DNA from: Nonomuraea jabiensis
GTDB lineage: Bacteria; Actinomycetota; Actinomycetes; Streptosporangiales; Streptosporangiaceae
NCBI RefSeq assembly: GCF_014204795.1
Contig: NZ_JACHMB010000001.1
Location: 8,010,501 to 8,074,500, forward strand
Direction: 5' to 3'
DNA: 64,000 nt
Of this stretch, positions 7,732 to 15,675 are shown one piece after another. Below the pieces are notes generated by a model. It did not search any database. It saw nothing but the letters and a program-made list of their open reading frames with translations, and was not told where the DNA came from. Position 1 is the stretch's first letter. Each line of letters starts with the position of its first letter. A program made the translations under genes and the position numbers.

Positions 7732-10551
7732 GTGAGATGGGTGCTCGCGGTGACTGCCCTGTGGACGCTGCTCGGCCTGCTGCCCCTGGCGCTGCTGACC
7801 TCCTCCAGTATCTCCCTGTCGGAGAACGCCGTGCGCGACGAGGTCGACGACCGGGTCAGGATCACCGCCTCGGTCAGCCGGGTCGTGGTCGAGCAGCAGA
7901 TGGGCTCCCTGGCCCAGCTCGTCACCGCGTTCGCGCAGCGGCCCGGCGTGCGCGACACGGTGGAGCACACCACCCCCGAGGCCATGCGTACGCACCTCGG
8001 AGAGCTCAAGGAGCTGCGCGACGGCATCAGCGGGCTGATCCTGGTCTCGTCGGAGGGCCGCATGCTCGGCGCGGAGCCGAAGACCGTGCTGCCCCAGGAC
8101 CTCACCGCCACCGACTGGTACCGCGCCGTGCGCGACCGGCGGGCGGCGCACATCTCCCAGGCGTACACGCCCACGATGATCGACGTGTCCAGGGCGGTCG
8201 CGGTGGCCGCGCCGATCCCGAGCGCCGACGGCAAGCGCATGCTCGGCATCCTCGCCGTCGTCTACAGCCTGGACGCCATCCAGGACTTCGCCAAGGACGC
8301 CGCCGAGGCGCAGGACATCAGGCTGCTGATCACCGACCGGGCGGGCGTGCTCGTCGCCGACCCCGGCAGGAAGCTGCTCGCGCTCACCTCCCTGCGCGAG
8401 GATCCCCGGGTGGACGCCGCGCTCGCCGGGCGCACCTGGAACGGCCTGTTCAGCGGCGTCGACGGCACGGTGCTGTCGGCGTCCGAACCGATCCCGGGCA
8501 TCGGCTGGACGGTCACCGCCGAGGTGTCCGCCGCCGAGGCGCTGGCCTCGGCCGAGCGGCTCAGGACCAACGTCATGACCGTCGCGGCCCTGCTGGCCCT
8601 GCTCATCCTCATCGGCCTGGGCCTGCAGATCCACACCACGCGCGGCCGCCGCCGCGCGCAGGCCACCCTGGCCAGGTACGCGGCCGAGCTGGCCGCCGCC
8701 AGGGACGAGGCGGTCAGCGCCTCCAGCGCCAAGTCCGAGTTCCTGGCCAAGATCAGCCACGAGATCCGCACCCCGATCAACGGCGTGCTCGGCATGAACT
8801 CCCTGCTCATGGGCACCCGGCTGGACGACGAGCAGCGCCACTACGCGACCACGGCCCAGGAGTCGGCCCAGAACGTGCTGCGCCTGCTCGACGACTTCCT
8901 CGACCTGTCCAGGATCGAGGCGGGCCACCTCCAGGTGGACGCGGTGCCGTTCGACCTGCCGCGGCTGTGTGACGAGGTGGTCGCGCCGTTCGCGCCGCAC
9001 GCGTACGAGCAGGGGCTCTGGCTCACGCTTCGGCTCGACGACGGCGTGCCCCGGCAGGTGACGGGCGATCCGGCGCGGCTGCGCCAGATCCTCACGAACC
9101 TGGTGGGCAACGCGCTGAAGTTCACCGTCCAGGGCGGGGTGGACCTGCACGTCACCCTCGAGGAGGGCGAGCCCGGCGACGCGCGGGCGGTGCTCAGGTT
9201 CGCGGTCGCCGACACCGGGATCGGGGTGGGGCCCGCCGACCGCGAGCGGGTGTTCGGCGTCTTCCGGCAGGTCGACTCGCCGATCACGCGCAGGACCGGC
9301 GGCAGCGGCCTGGGGCTGGCCATCGGCCGGCAGCTCACCGAGCTCATGGGCGGGGAGATCGGGCTCGACAGCGTGGAGGGCGTGGGCAGCCGGTTCTGGG
9401 TGCGCCTGCCGCTGGACGTGCTGACCTGGACGGAGCCGTCGGTCGAGGCCCTGCAGGGCAGGCGCGCGCTCGTCGCCGACCCGCGGCCCGAGGACCGCGC
9501 GCTGGCCGTGCGGTTCCTGGCGGGCGCCGGGCTCGACGTGGAGGAGACCGCGGACTCCGCCCTGGAGCTGCTGCGGGCCGCCGCGGCGGGCGGGCGGCCG
9601 TACGAGCTCGCGGTCGTCGCCCTCGACCTCGGCACCGGCGCCGAGTCGACCGCGCACGTGATCCTCACGGACCCGCTGCTCCAGGCCACCAGCGTGGTCG
9701 TGGTCGTCACCCCCGGGCGGTCGGGCTTCGCCTGGCCCGGCGCCGTGGGGGAGCGGGCCGTGCAGTCGATCACCCGGCCGCTGAGCCGCCGCCGCCTGCT
9801 GGCCGCCGTGGAGAACGCCCTGGTCACCGCCGAGTGCCCCGGCGAGCCGCGCGAAGGCGTGGAGCTCGCGGGGAGGGACGGCGGCGCGCGGATCCTCGTG
9901 GCGGAGGACGACGAGGTCAGCCGCCAGGTCGCGATGCTCGTGCTGCGCCAGGCCGGGCACGAGGTCGAGGTCGTGGACGACGGCGAGCAGGCCGTGCGCG
10001 CCGTGCTGGCCGGGGGCTACGACCTGGTGTTCATGGACTGCCAGCTGCCCGTGCTCGACGGGCTGGCCGCGACCGAGGAGATCAGGCGGCGCGAGGACGC
10101 GCACACCCCGATCATCGCGATGACCGCGGCGGCGATGCCGGACGACCGGATCCGCTGCCTGGCGGCCGGGATGGACGACCACCTGGCCAAGCCGGTGGAC
10201 TGGCCGCGCCTGCTCGCCAGGATCCCGGAGTGGGCCGCCTACTCGGGGCTCCCGCCCGAGCTGGTGGGCCTGTCGCCGGAGGCGCTCGCCGACGTGGCGG
10301 AGGCGTACCTGGCCACCGCGGCGCGGACGTACGAGGAGCTGCGGCTGGCGGCGCGGACCGGCGACCTGGCGGAGGTGGCCGCGCTCGCCCACCGGCTCAA
10401 GGGCAGCTGCGCGACCGTCGGGGCGGCGCGCGAGGCCGAGCTGTGCCGGCGCGTCGAGGACCTGGCGCGTACGGGCACCGTCGACAGCGAGTCGCTGGAC
10501 GAGCTGGGCGAGCTGCTCAAGGTGACGCCGGCGTGGATGAACAATCCGTAG
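7732..10551 (+). CDS. Hybrid sensor histidine kinase with receiver and HPt domains
   Basis: Multidomain kinase of 939 residues. Order: TM1 (about 5-25); an extracellular dCache-like sensor (about 30-280, with [19 protein letters not shown]); TM2 (about 283-300); a linker; HisKA with His343 in [15 protein letters not shown]; HATPase (N box [13 protein letters not shown] boxes DTGIGV and GSGLGLAI); a degenerate receiver-like domain (about 570-690) without the acidic pair or Lys; an intact receiver (phospho-Asp769 in LVFMDCQLP); and an HPt domain (His887 in [12 protein letters not shown]). GTG start. It lies divergent from a CitB-type regulator and next to glutamate uptake genes. A likely phosphorelay is His343 to Asp769 to His887 to the free-standing regulator. 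The ligand is unknown; an amino acid or dicarboxylate is plausible from context. Confidence 0.92.
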   Translation: MRWVLAVTALWTLLGLLPLALLTSSSISLSENAVRDEVDDRVRITASVSRVVVEQQMGSLAQLVTAFAQRPGVRDTVEHTTPEAMRTHLGELKELRDGISGLILVSSEGRMLGAEPKTVLPQDLTATDWYRAVRDRRAAHISQAYTPTMIDVSRAVAVAAPIPSADGKRMLGILAVVYSLDAIQDFAKDAAEAQDIRLLITDRAGVLVADPGRKLLALTSLREDPRVDAALAGRTWNGLFSGVDGTVLSASEPIPGIGWTVTAEVSAAEALASAERLRTNVMTVAALLALLILIGLGLQIHTTRGRRRAQATLARYAAELAAARDEAVSASSAKSEFLAKISHEIRTPINGVLGMNSLLMGTRLDDEQRHYATTAQESAQNVLRLLDDFLDLSRIEAGHLQVDAVPFDLPRLCDEVVAPFAPHAYEQGLWLTLRLDDGVPRQVTGDPARLRQILTNLVGNALKFTVQGGVDLHVTLEEGEPGDARAVLRFAVADTGIGVGPADRERVFGVFRQVDSPITRRTGGSGLGLAIGRQLTELMGGEIGLDSVEGVGSRFWVRLPLDVLTWTEPSVEALQGRRALVADPRPEDRALAVRFLAGAGLDVEETADSALELLRAAAAGGRPYELAVVALDLGTGAESTAHVILTDPLLQATSVVVVVTPGRSGFAWPGAVGERAVQSITRPLSRRRLLAAVENALVTAECPGEPREGVELAGRDGGARILVAEDDEVSRQVAMLVLRQAGHEVEVVDDGEQAVRAVLAGGYDLVFMDCQLPVLDGLAATEEIRRREDAHTPIIAMTAAAMPDDRIRCLAAGMDDHLAKPVDWPRLLARIPEWAAYSGLPPELVGLSPEALADVAEAYLATAARTYEELRLAARTGDLAEVAALAHRLKGSCATVGAAREAELCRRVEDLARTGTVDSESLDELGELLKVTPAWMNNP

Positions 10552-10634
10552 CCGCTTGTTAACATCTGGGAAATTTGTGAACGTTAGTGTCGCACCGTTA
10601 CTTGTCGTGTTTGTTTGTAGTGATTGGAGGGTTG

Positions 10635-11372
10635 ATGGCTGATTCGTCTGGTGAGCCGAGTCCGACGACCACCCCCAGCCCGACGTCCTCCTCGACGCCG
10701 ACCGCGTCCCCGACGGGAACCCCGTCCCCGACCGGCACCCCGGCTCCCACCCCGACGGGCACCCCCACTCCCACGCCCACGGGCACGCCGACGCCCACCC
10801 CCACGGGCCCCCCGAGCCCGACCCCGACCCCGACGGGCTCACCGAGGCCGACCCCGACTCCGTCGGGCACGCCCACCCCCAGGCCGACCCCCACCCCCAC
10901 GCCCACCTGGTCGCCCGTTCCCACGCCCACCTGGTCGGTCGTCCCTCCGGTGCAGCAGCCCTCCCCGCGGCCGACCCCGACCCAGGAGCCGGTCCAGCCC
11001 CCGGACGCCCCCGCCGGCGGCCTGGAGATCCACTGGACCTCGATCCGCCGCCTGGCCAAGCTCTTCGACAAGACCGGCGACGACGTCGTGGCGCTGCACC
11101 GCGGCTCCACCTCGCTGGCCACCACCTCCAACCTGGTCGGCGGCGACGAGGACGGCCGCGCGTTCGCCGAGTGGTACAGCGACGGCTACGACTCGCTCAC
11201 CGAGGCGATGCGGCGCATCGCCGAGAAGAACTTCAGCTCGGCGGGGAACTTCCGCGACTTCGAGAAGTTCTGGGACTTCCTGGAGCAGCAGATCATCAGC
11301 ACGCTGCCCAAGATCCCCGACCTGCCCGCGCCGCCGATCCCGCAGGCCCCGCCGCGCAAGGAAGGCGCCTGA
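10635..11372 (+). CDS. Pro/Thr-rich protein with WXG100-like C-terminal region
   Basis: A 245-residue protein. Residues about 5-130 are low complexity (PTPTGTPTPTPTG-type repeats, with WSPVPTPTW near the end). The C-terminal 110 residues are helical, with LEIHWTSIRRLAKLFDKTGDD and FAEWYSDGYDSLTEAM, resembling WXG100/ESAT-6-like proteins. ATG 10635 is chosen because GGAGG lies 4 nt upstream; a GTG at 10587 is less likely. There is no signal peptide, so export, if any, would be by a type VII system, but no secretion genes are in the window. Its TGA overlaps the next ATG (TGATG). It is the first gene of a three-gene unit ending in a YbaB-family gene, a layout common in actinomycetes. Confidence 0.68.
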   Translation: MADSSGEPSPTTTPSPTSSSTPTASPTGTPSPTGTPAPTPTGTPTPTPTGTPTPTPTGPPSPTPTPTGSPRPTPTPSGTPTPRPTPTPTPTWSPVPTPTWSVVPPVQQPSPRPTPTQEPVQPPDAPAGGLEIHWTSIRRLAKLFDKTGDDVVALHRGSTSLATTSNLVGGDEDGRAFAEWYSDGYDSLTEAMRRIAEKNFSSAGNFRDFEKFWDFLEQQIISTLPKIPDLPAPPIPQAPPRKEGA

Positions 11373-12250
11373 TGTTCGACCCCTTCCAGGCGCTGGCCTG
11401 GTTCGCCGACGTCCACGTGCCGGTGGCCGACGTGAGCAACCTGCGGGACCGTGCCAAGGCGCTGCGCGCGCTGGCCGAGTCCATCGGGAAGGTCGCCCAC
11501 AAGACCGACGCCGGCGTCGCCGAGGCGCGCAAGGCGAACGACAGCCGCATCGTGGACCGCTTCGCCGACGTGTGGCCGAAGGAGCTCGCCCCCCGCTACG
11601 CCGCGCTCCAGGAGGAGCTGCTGGACCTGGCGGCGGGCTGCGAGGAGTACGCCGACGCCGTCGAGGAGCACCGCGAACAGCTCCGGATCATCGGCACGTA
11701 CCTCGCCGCCATGGCCTTCACGATGATGTTCGGCTTCGTCTACCCCGCGGCCAGGGTCGCGGCGGAGAAGGCGTTCAAATGGCTGGTGTCCAGGGCCAAG
11801 CTGGAGCGCACGCTCTTCCAGAAGATCACCAAGATGATCCTGGAGGCGCGGATGGGCAAGCGCCGCGTCGGCAACTACTTCGTCCGCGAGGGCCTCGACG
11901 CGCTGGCCGACTCCGTGCTGTGGACCGCGCTCAAGACCGGCGTGCACGCGGGCAGCTCGGCCGCCACGGGACAGCCGATGGGCAACCTCTGGGAGTACGC
12001 GGGCAAGCACTTCGCCGCCGAGATGGCCTACAACGGCGGCATCAAGGCGCTGAGCGACGTGCGCAGGTTCTTCCCCGCCACGAAGGTCACCGAGACGCTG
12101 CTCGGCTCGGACCCCGCGGGCAAGTTCTTCCGCCGCACGCTCTCGGCCGCCACCATCTACCCCCTGGTCGCCGGTGGATCGATGTCGGAGCAGGGCGCGC
12201 TCCGCTCGGCGCTGGCGCACGCGCCCAGGGCCTTCATCTTCAAGCGTTGA
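11372..12250 (+). CDS. WXG100/CpnT-N-like helical protein with membrane segment
   Basis: A 292-residue protein. The N-terminal part (about 20-105) is helical, with 'RFADVWPKELAPRYAALQEE' followed by LAAGCEEYADAVEEHREQLR, a pattern seen in the N-terminal domains of actinobacterial type VII-linked toxins such as CpnT. A hydrophobic segment (GTYLAAMAFTMMFGFVYPAA) follows near residues 108-127. The C-terminal 150 residues are basic and helical and match no toxin domain I know. It may be an ESX-type substrate or structural partner of the preceding protein, with which it overlaps by 1 nt. Function is otherwise unknown. Confidence 0.7.
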   Translation: MFDPFQALAWFADVHVPVADVSNLRDRAKALRALAESIGKVAHKTDAGVAEARKANDSRIVDRFADVWPKELAPRYAALQEELLDLAAGCEEYADAVEEHREQLRIIGTYLAAMAFTMMFGFVYPAARVAAEKAFKWLVSRAKLERTLFQKITKMILEARMGKRRVGNYFVREGLDALADSVLWTALKTGVHAGSSAATGQPMGNLWEYAGKHFAAEMAYNGGIKALSDVRRFFPATKVTETLLGSDPAGKFFRRTLSAATIYPLVAGGSMSEQGALRSALAHAPRAFIFKR

Positions 12251-12270
12251 GTGAGTAAGGAACAACACCG

Positions 12271-12579
12271 ATGACGACACCCCGTACCGGAGACCCGGAG
12301 CTGGACCGCGCGCTGGCCGAGATGGCGGCGCGGACGGCCGAGCTGGAGGAGGTGAGCCGCCTGCTGGAGGAGACCCGGGGGCGCGGCGAGAGCGCCGGCG
12401 GGCAGGTCGTCGTCGAGCTCAAGCCCACCGGCTCGCTGGCCGGGCTGCGCATCGACCCGCGGGCGATGCGGCTGGGCTCGCAGGCGCTGGCCGACGCCAT
12501 CGTGGAGGCGTTCCGGCGGGCGGAGGACGACGTGGCCGGACAGTCGTACGACCTGGCGAAGACGGTCTTCGGCACCTGA
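12271..12579 (+). CDS. YbaB/EbfC family protein
   Basis: A 102-residue protein of the YbaB/EbfC family (small dimeric nucleoid-associated or chaperone-like proteins). It has an N-terminal coiled-coil helix (MAARTAELEEVSRLLEETRG), a beta segment with VVVELKPTGSLAGLRIDPRA, and a C-terminal helix (ALADAIVEAFRRAEDDVA). In actinomycetes such variants often sit beside WXG100-like genes rather than dnaX/recR, as here, where it ends the three-gene unit 20 nt after the previous stop. The final stop codon runs into a tandem repeat array. Confidence 0.82.
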   Translation: MTTPRTGDPELDRALAEMAARTAELEEVSRLLEETRGRGESAGGQVVVELKPTGSLAGLRIDPRAMRLGSQALADAIVEAFRRAEDDVAGQSYDLAKTVFGT

Positions 12580-12580
12580 C

Positions 12581-12664
12581 CTCGCGCGCCTGACTCCGCG
12601 CGCCTGACCTCGCGCGCCTGACTCCGCGCGCCTGACCTCGCGCGCCTGACCTCGCGCGCCTGGC
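12581..12664. repeat. 14-bp tandem repeat, six units
   Basis: Six head-to-tail 14-bp units alternate between CTCGCGCGCCTGAC and TCCGCGCGCCTGAC; the last ends TGGC. Each unit holds the self-complementary GCGCGC. The array starts immediately after the YbaB gene stop, between convergent genes, and may act as a GC-rich transcription barrier. It is too short and spacer-free to be a CRISPR. Confidence 0.9.
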
Positions 12665-12722
12665 CGCCGCCGCGCACGTGCGGGACGCCGCGGTCAGCGC
12701 CGTCCGGCCGGCGTGAGCGGCT

Positions 12723-13802
12723 TCAGCTGCCGCAGTCGCAACAGGAGCAGCAGTCGCAGCAGTCGAAAGAGGGGCAGTCCAGGTTGCAGCCGCCCCCGCC
12801 GCGGTGACGGGCGTTCCGCCTGTTCCACCGGGGCTGCCACCGGCCGCAGGTCAGGACCGTCAGGACCCCGGCCCCCGTCCTGCGGATCCACCCGGGCCGC
12901 TCGTACGACGCGCGGAACGCCCGCTCCACCGCCCGCTGCACCTCGGTGCCGAGCAGCGTGTCCACCAGGTGGCGCTCCTCGAACTCCGCCTCCCGCAGGG
13001 CCAGGGTGAGGCCGCGGGCGGCGTCGTCGCACAGCCGCCGGGCCTCCCACTCCCCGGTGCCGGTGGCGATGAGCGGGTTGAACGCGCCCCGCGCGGCGTC
13101 CTCGGCCCGGTCCTCGACCGCGTCCAGCAGGTGCGCGATCCGGCCGAAGAACCTGCCCGCCTCGGCCAGCGCGGCGGCGTTGCCCGGCCGTCCGGCGAGC
13201 ACCGCCGTGTGCGCGAACGCCGCCGCCACCGCCTCCTCCGTCGGCGCGGTCAGCTCCAGCACCCCCAGCCCGCCGTCAGAGGCGGCCCGGCGTTCCAGGT
13301 CGAGCTGGCGGTCCACGGTCGCGACCAGCACCGCCGTGTCGAACCCGACCCCGGCCCCCAGCCGCGCCCCGCCCGCCTCCCACCGCGTCGCCAGCCGCCG
13401 CCGCGCCACCCCGAAGGCGGGCTCGAGAACGGCCCCGAGAGCGGCCCCGTGAGCGGCCCCGAGGACGGCATCGCCGTCGGCCACCTGGTCGCGCAGCTTG
13501 CCCGCGCCCAGCGCCAGCGACACCGCCGCCGCCAGCCGCGCCCCGGACGCCCGCGCGTCCACCACCTCGGCGGCGCGGAACCCCCGTAACGCGCACGGCC
13601 CGGCCGTCCGGCGGGGCGCGGCCGACCCGAGCTGGGCCTCGGTCAGCACCGAGATGATCAGCGTGTCGTAGTTGGTGGCCAGCCGCGCCGCCTGGCCCTG
13701 CCCGTCCCGCAACGTCAGGCACAACCCGCACAGGTGCGCCCGCCAGGCCGCACGCAGCGACGGGCACCCGTGTTCGCCACAGGGACGGATGATGCCGAAC
13801 AT
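12723..13802 (-). CDS. DUF5685-like Cys-tailed protein
   Basis: A 359-residue conserved actinobacterial protein that I take to be DUF5685. It begins MFGIIRPCGEHGCPS with a Cys quartet (C8, C13, C25, C28), followed by the family text LATNYDTLIISVLTEAQLG. The middle is Ala-rich and helical, reminiscent of polyprenyl-synthase-like all-helical folds but without DDxxD motifs. The C-terminal tail has nine cysteines in about 19 residues (CNLDCPSFDCCDCCSCCDC), suggesting metal or Fe-S binding. Function is unknown; members are often annotated as regulators without evidence. It is convergent to the WXG100/YbaB unit and divergent from the ABC operon at 13930. Confidence 0.75.
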   Translation of the reverse strand: MFGIIRPCGEHGCPSLRAAWRAHLCGLCLTLRDGQGQAARLATNYDTLIISVLTEAQLGSAAPRRTAGPCALRGFRAAEVVDARASGARLAAAVSLALGAGKLRDQVADGDAVLGAAHGAALGAVLEPAFGVARRRLATRWEAGGARLGAGVGFDTAVLVATVDRQLDLERRAASDGGLGVLELTAPTEEAVAAAFAHTAVLAGRPGNAAALAEAGRFFGRIAHLLDAVEDRAEDAARGAFNPLIATGTGEWEARRLCDDAARGLTLALREAEFEERHLVDTLLGTEVQRAVERAFRASYERPGWIRRTGAGVLTVLTCGRWQPRWNRRNARHRGGGGCNLDCPSFDCCDCCSCCDCGS

Positions 13803-13929
13803 ACGACCTCGCAGGATTCGCCGGTGATCGAGGGAATCGTAGCGGCCCGGGTTTTACGGTTTTCCGCCATCGAAGTCGGCGGATCGCCCCCATACCCGCC
13901 GGACCCGGGGCCGCCTAGCGTGATGCGGC

Positions 13930-14834
13930 GTGATCAGTCTGAAGGGTTTGAGCAAGAGGTACGGCGACCGCCCGGCGGTCGACGACCTGACACTGGAGCT
14001 GAGACCGGGCACGGTGACCGGGTTCCTCGGCCCGAACGGGGCCGGGAAATCGACCACGATGCGCCTGATCCTCGGCCTCGACCGGCCCACCTCCGGCACC
14101 GCGCTGATCGGCGGCGTGCCGTACCACCGGATCGGCAACCCGCTGCGCACGGTCGGCGCGCTCCTCGACGCCCGCGCGCTGCACCCGGGCCGCAGCGGCC
14201 ACGCGCACCTGGTGGCTCTGGCCCGCGCCAACGGCATCCCGCGGCGGCGCGTGGACGAGGTGCTGGAGACGGTCGGCATGGCCGCGGCGGCACGCAAGCG
14301 GGCCGGGGCGCTGTCGCTCGGCATGAGCCAGCGGCTCGGCATCGCGGCGGCGCTGCTGGGGGATCCGCAGGTGCTGATGTTCGACGAACCCGTCAACGGG
14401 CTCGACCCGGACGGGGTGCGCTGGGTGCGTGGGCTCATGCGCTCGCTGGCCGCCGAGGGGCGGACGGTGTTCGTCTCCAGCCACCTCATGACCGAGATGC
14501 AGCTCACCGCCGACCACCTCGTGGTCATCGGCAAGGGCCGGCTCATCGCGGACGCGCCGCTGTCCGACGTCATCGCGGCCAGCTCCCTGACGGCCGTGCT
14601 CGTCCGCACCCCGCACGCCGGCGATCTCGCGGTACGGCTGCGCGCCGCCGGGATCGCGGTGGACCGGTACGGCGAGAACGAGCTGGAGGCCACCGGCGCC
14701 ACCCTCGAAACGGTCGGCGACCTGGCCTACGAGGCCGGGATCCGGCTGCACGAGCTGCGCACCCGGGAGGCCTCCCTCGAACAGGCCTACCAGGAGCTGA
14801 CCGCGGGAAGCGTCGAGTACGGGCGGGATCATGA
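13930..14834 (+). CDS. ABC-2 type transporter ATPase, stop lost by probable 1-nt contraction
   Basis: An ATPase of about 300 residues of the antibiotic/lantibiotic-exporter type: Walker A GPNGAGKST at 34-42, signature LSLGMSQRLG, Walker B VLMFDEPVNGLDPDG, H-loop VSSHLMTEM. GTG start with TAGCGT 8 nt upstream (leaderless). The reading frame does not stop at the gene end: after SVEY (codon ending 14820) the frame stays open through the permease region in a wrong frame and reaches the kinase stop at 16896. One extra G in the run at 14821-14823 would give SVEYGAGS and a TGA at 14832-14834 overlapping the permease ATG (ATGA), the usual layout. I therefore end the gene at 14834 and treat the 988-codon open frame as an artefact or mutation. 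Confidence 0.85.
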
Positions 14835-15622
14835 GGACGTTGTGGCAGGCGATCGGGTCCGAGTGGACGAAGCTGTGGTCGGTCAGGTCCACGTGGTGGT
14901 GCCTGGCCGGCGCGGCGGCGCTCATGGTGGTGACCGCGCTCACGCTGGGCGGCGCGAGCGCCACCGACGCCCTGCGCGAGGGCCGGACCGGCGCGCGGGT
15001 GACGGCCAGCGAGCCGGTGGTGTCGGCGACGTCGTTCGTCCAGTTCGCGCTGGTGGCGCTGGCGATGCTGGCGATCACCTCGGAGTACTCGTCCGGGAGC
15101 ATCCGGGCCACGTTGCAGGCCACGCCCGCCCGAGGGGTGGTGCTGGCGGCCAAGGCGCTGGTGGTGGCGCCGGTGATGGCCGTGGCGGGCGTGCTGTCGG
15201 GGGCCGTGGCGACGGTGGTCGTCCAGGTCGTGCTGTCCGGCGCCCTGTTCGGCGGGCTCGTCGTGTCGCCGATCGGCGAGGTGGTGCCGGACCTGCTCGG
15301 GGTCGGGGCGTTCTTCGCGCTGGTGTCGGTGATGACGCTCGGCGTCGGCGTCGCGGTGCGCAGCGCGGCGGGCACGCTGACCGTGGTGTTCATGCTGCTC
15401 ATGGGGCTGCCGCTGATGTTGCTGATGACGGGGAGCCAGGCGGCGCTGGACGCCTCTCTGCGGATGCCGACGTTCGCGGGGCTGGCGTTCATGGGGAGCA
15501 CGGACAACCTGGCCGGCGGGCCGATGCCGTACTCGGCGGGGGAGGGACTGGCCTGGCTCCTCGCCTGGACGGCGGCGGCCCTGGCGGCGGGCCACGCGGT
15601 GCTGCGCCGCCGCGACGCCTAG
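14831..15622 (+). CDS. ABC-2 type transporter permease
   Basis: A 263-residue membrane subunit starting MRTLWQAIGSEWTKLWSVRSTWW, the usual opening of ABC-2 permeases ('EWTKLWSVRS'). About six hydrophobic segments follow; the conserved ITSEYSSGSIRATL stretch is near residues 80-93. It partners the preceding ATPase to export an unknown substrate (lipid, peptide or antibiotic). The following kinase and regulator genes suggest a resistance or envelope-stress module. The frame is intact, which supports reading the upstream ATPase gene as a separate gene. Confidence 0.9.
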   Translation: MRTLWQAIGSEWTKLWSVRSTWWCLAGAAALMVVTALTLGGASATDALREGRTGARVTASEPVVSATSFVQFALVALAMLAITSEYSSGSIRATLQATPARGVVLAAKALVVAPVMAVAGVLSGAVATVVVQVVLSGALFGGLVVSPIGEVVPDLLGVGAFFALVSVMTLGVGVAVRSAAGTLTVVFMLLMGLPLMLLMTGSQAALDASLRMPTFAGLAFMGSTDNLAGGPMPYSAGEGLAWLLAWTAAALAAGHAVLRRRDA

Positions 15623-15675
15623 CGATGCGTGGATCGGTACGTGTCCTCAGGGGGTTGCGCCTAGAATTCACGCCC

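Noticed and set aside
7603-10842. A 1079-codon open frame on the minus strand
   Set aside because: It is antisense to the hybrid kinase, is rich in Arg/Gly/His/Gln from GC-rich codon mirroring, and has no domain.
12581-12664. Tandem 14-bp repeats as a CRISPR array
   Set aside because: Units are contiguous without spacers and no cas genes are near.
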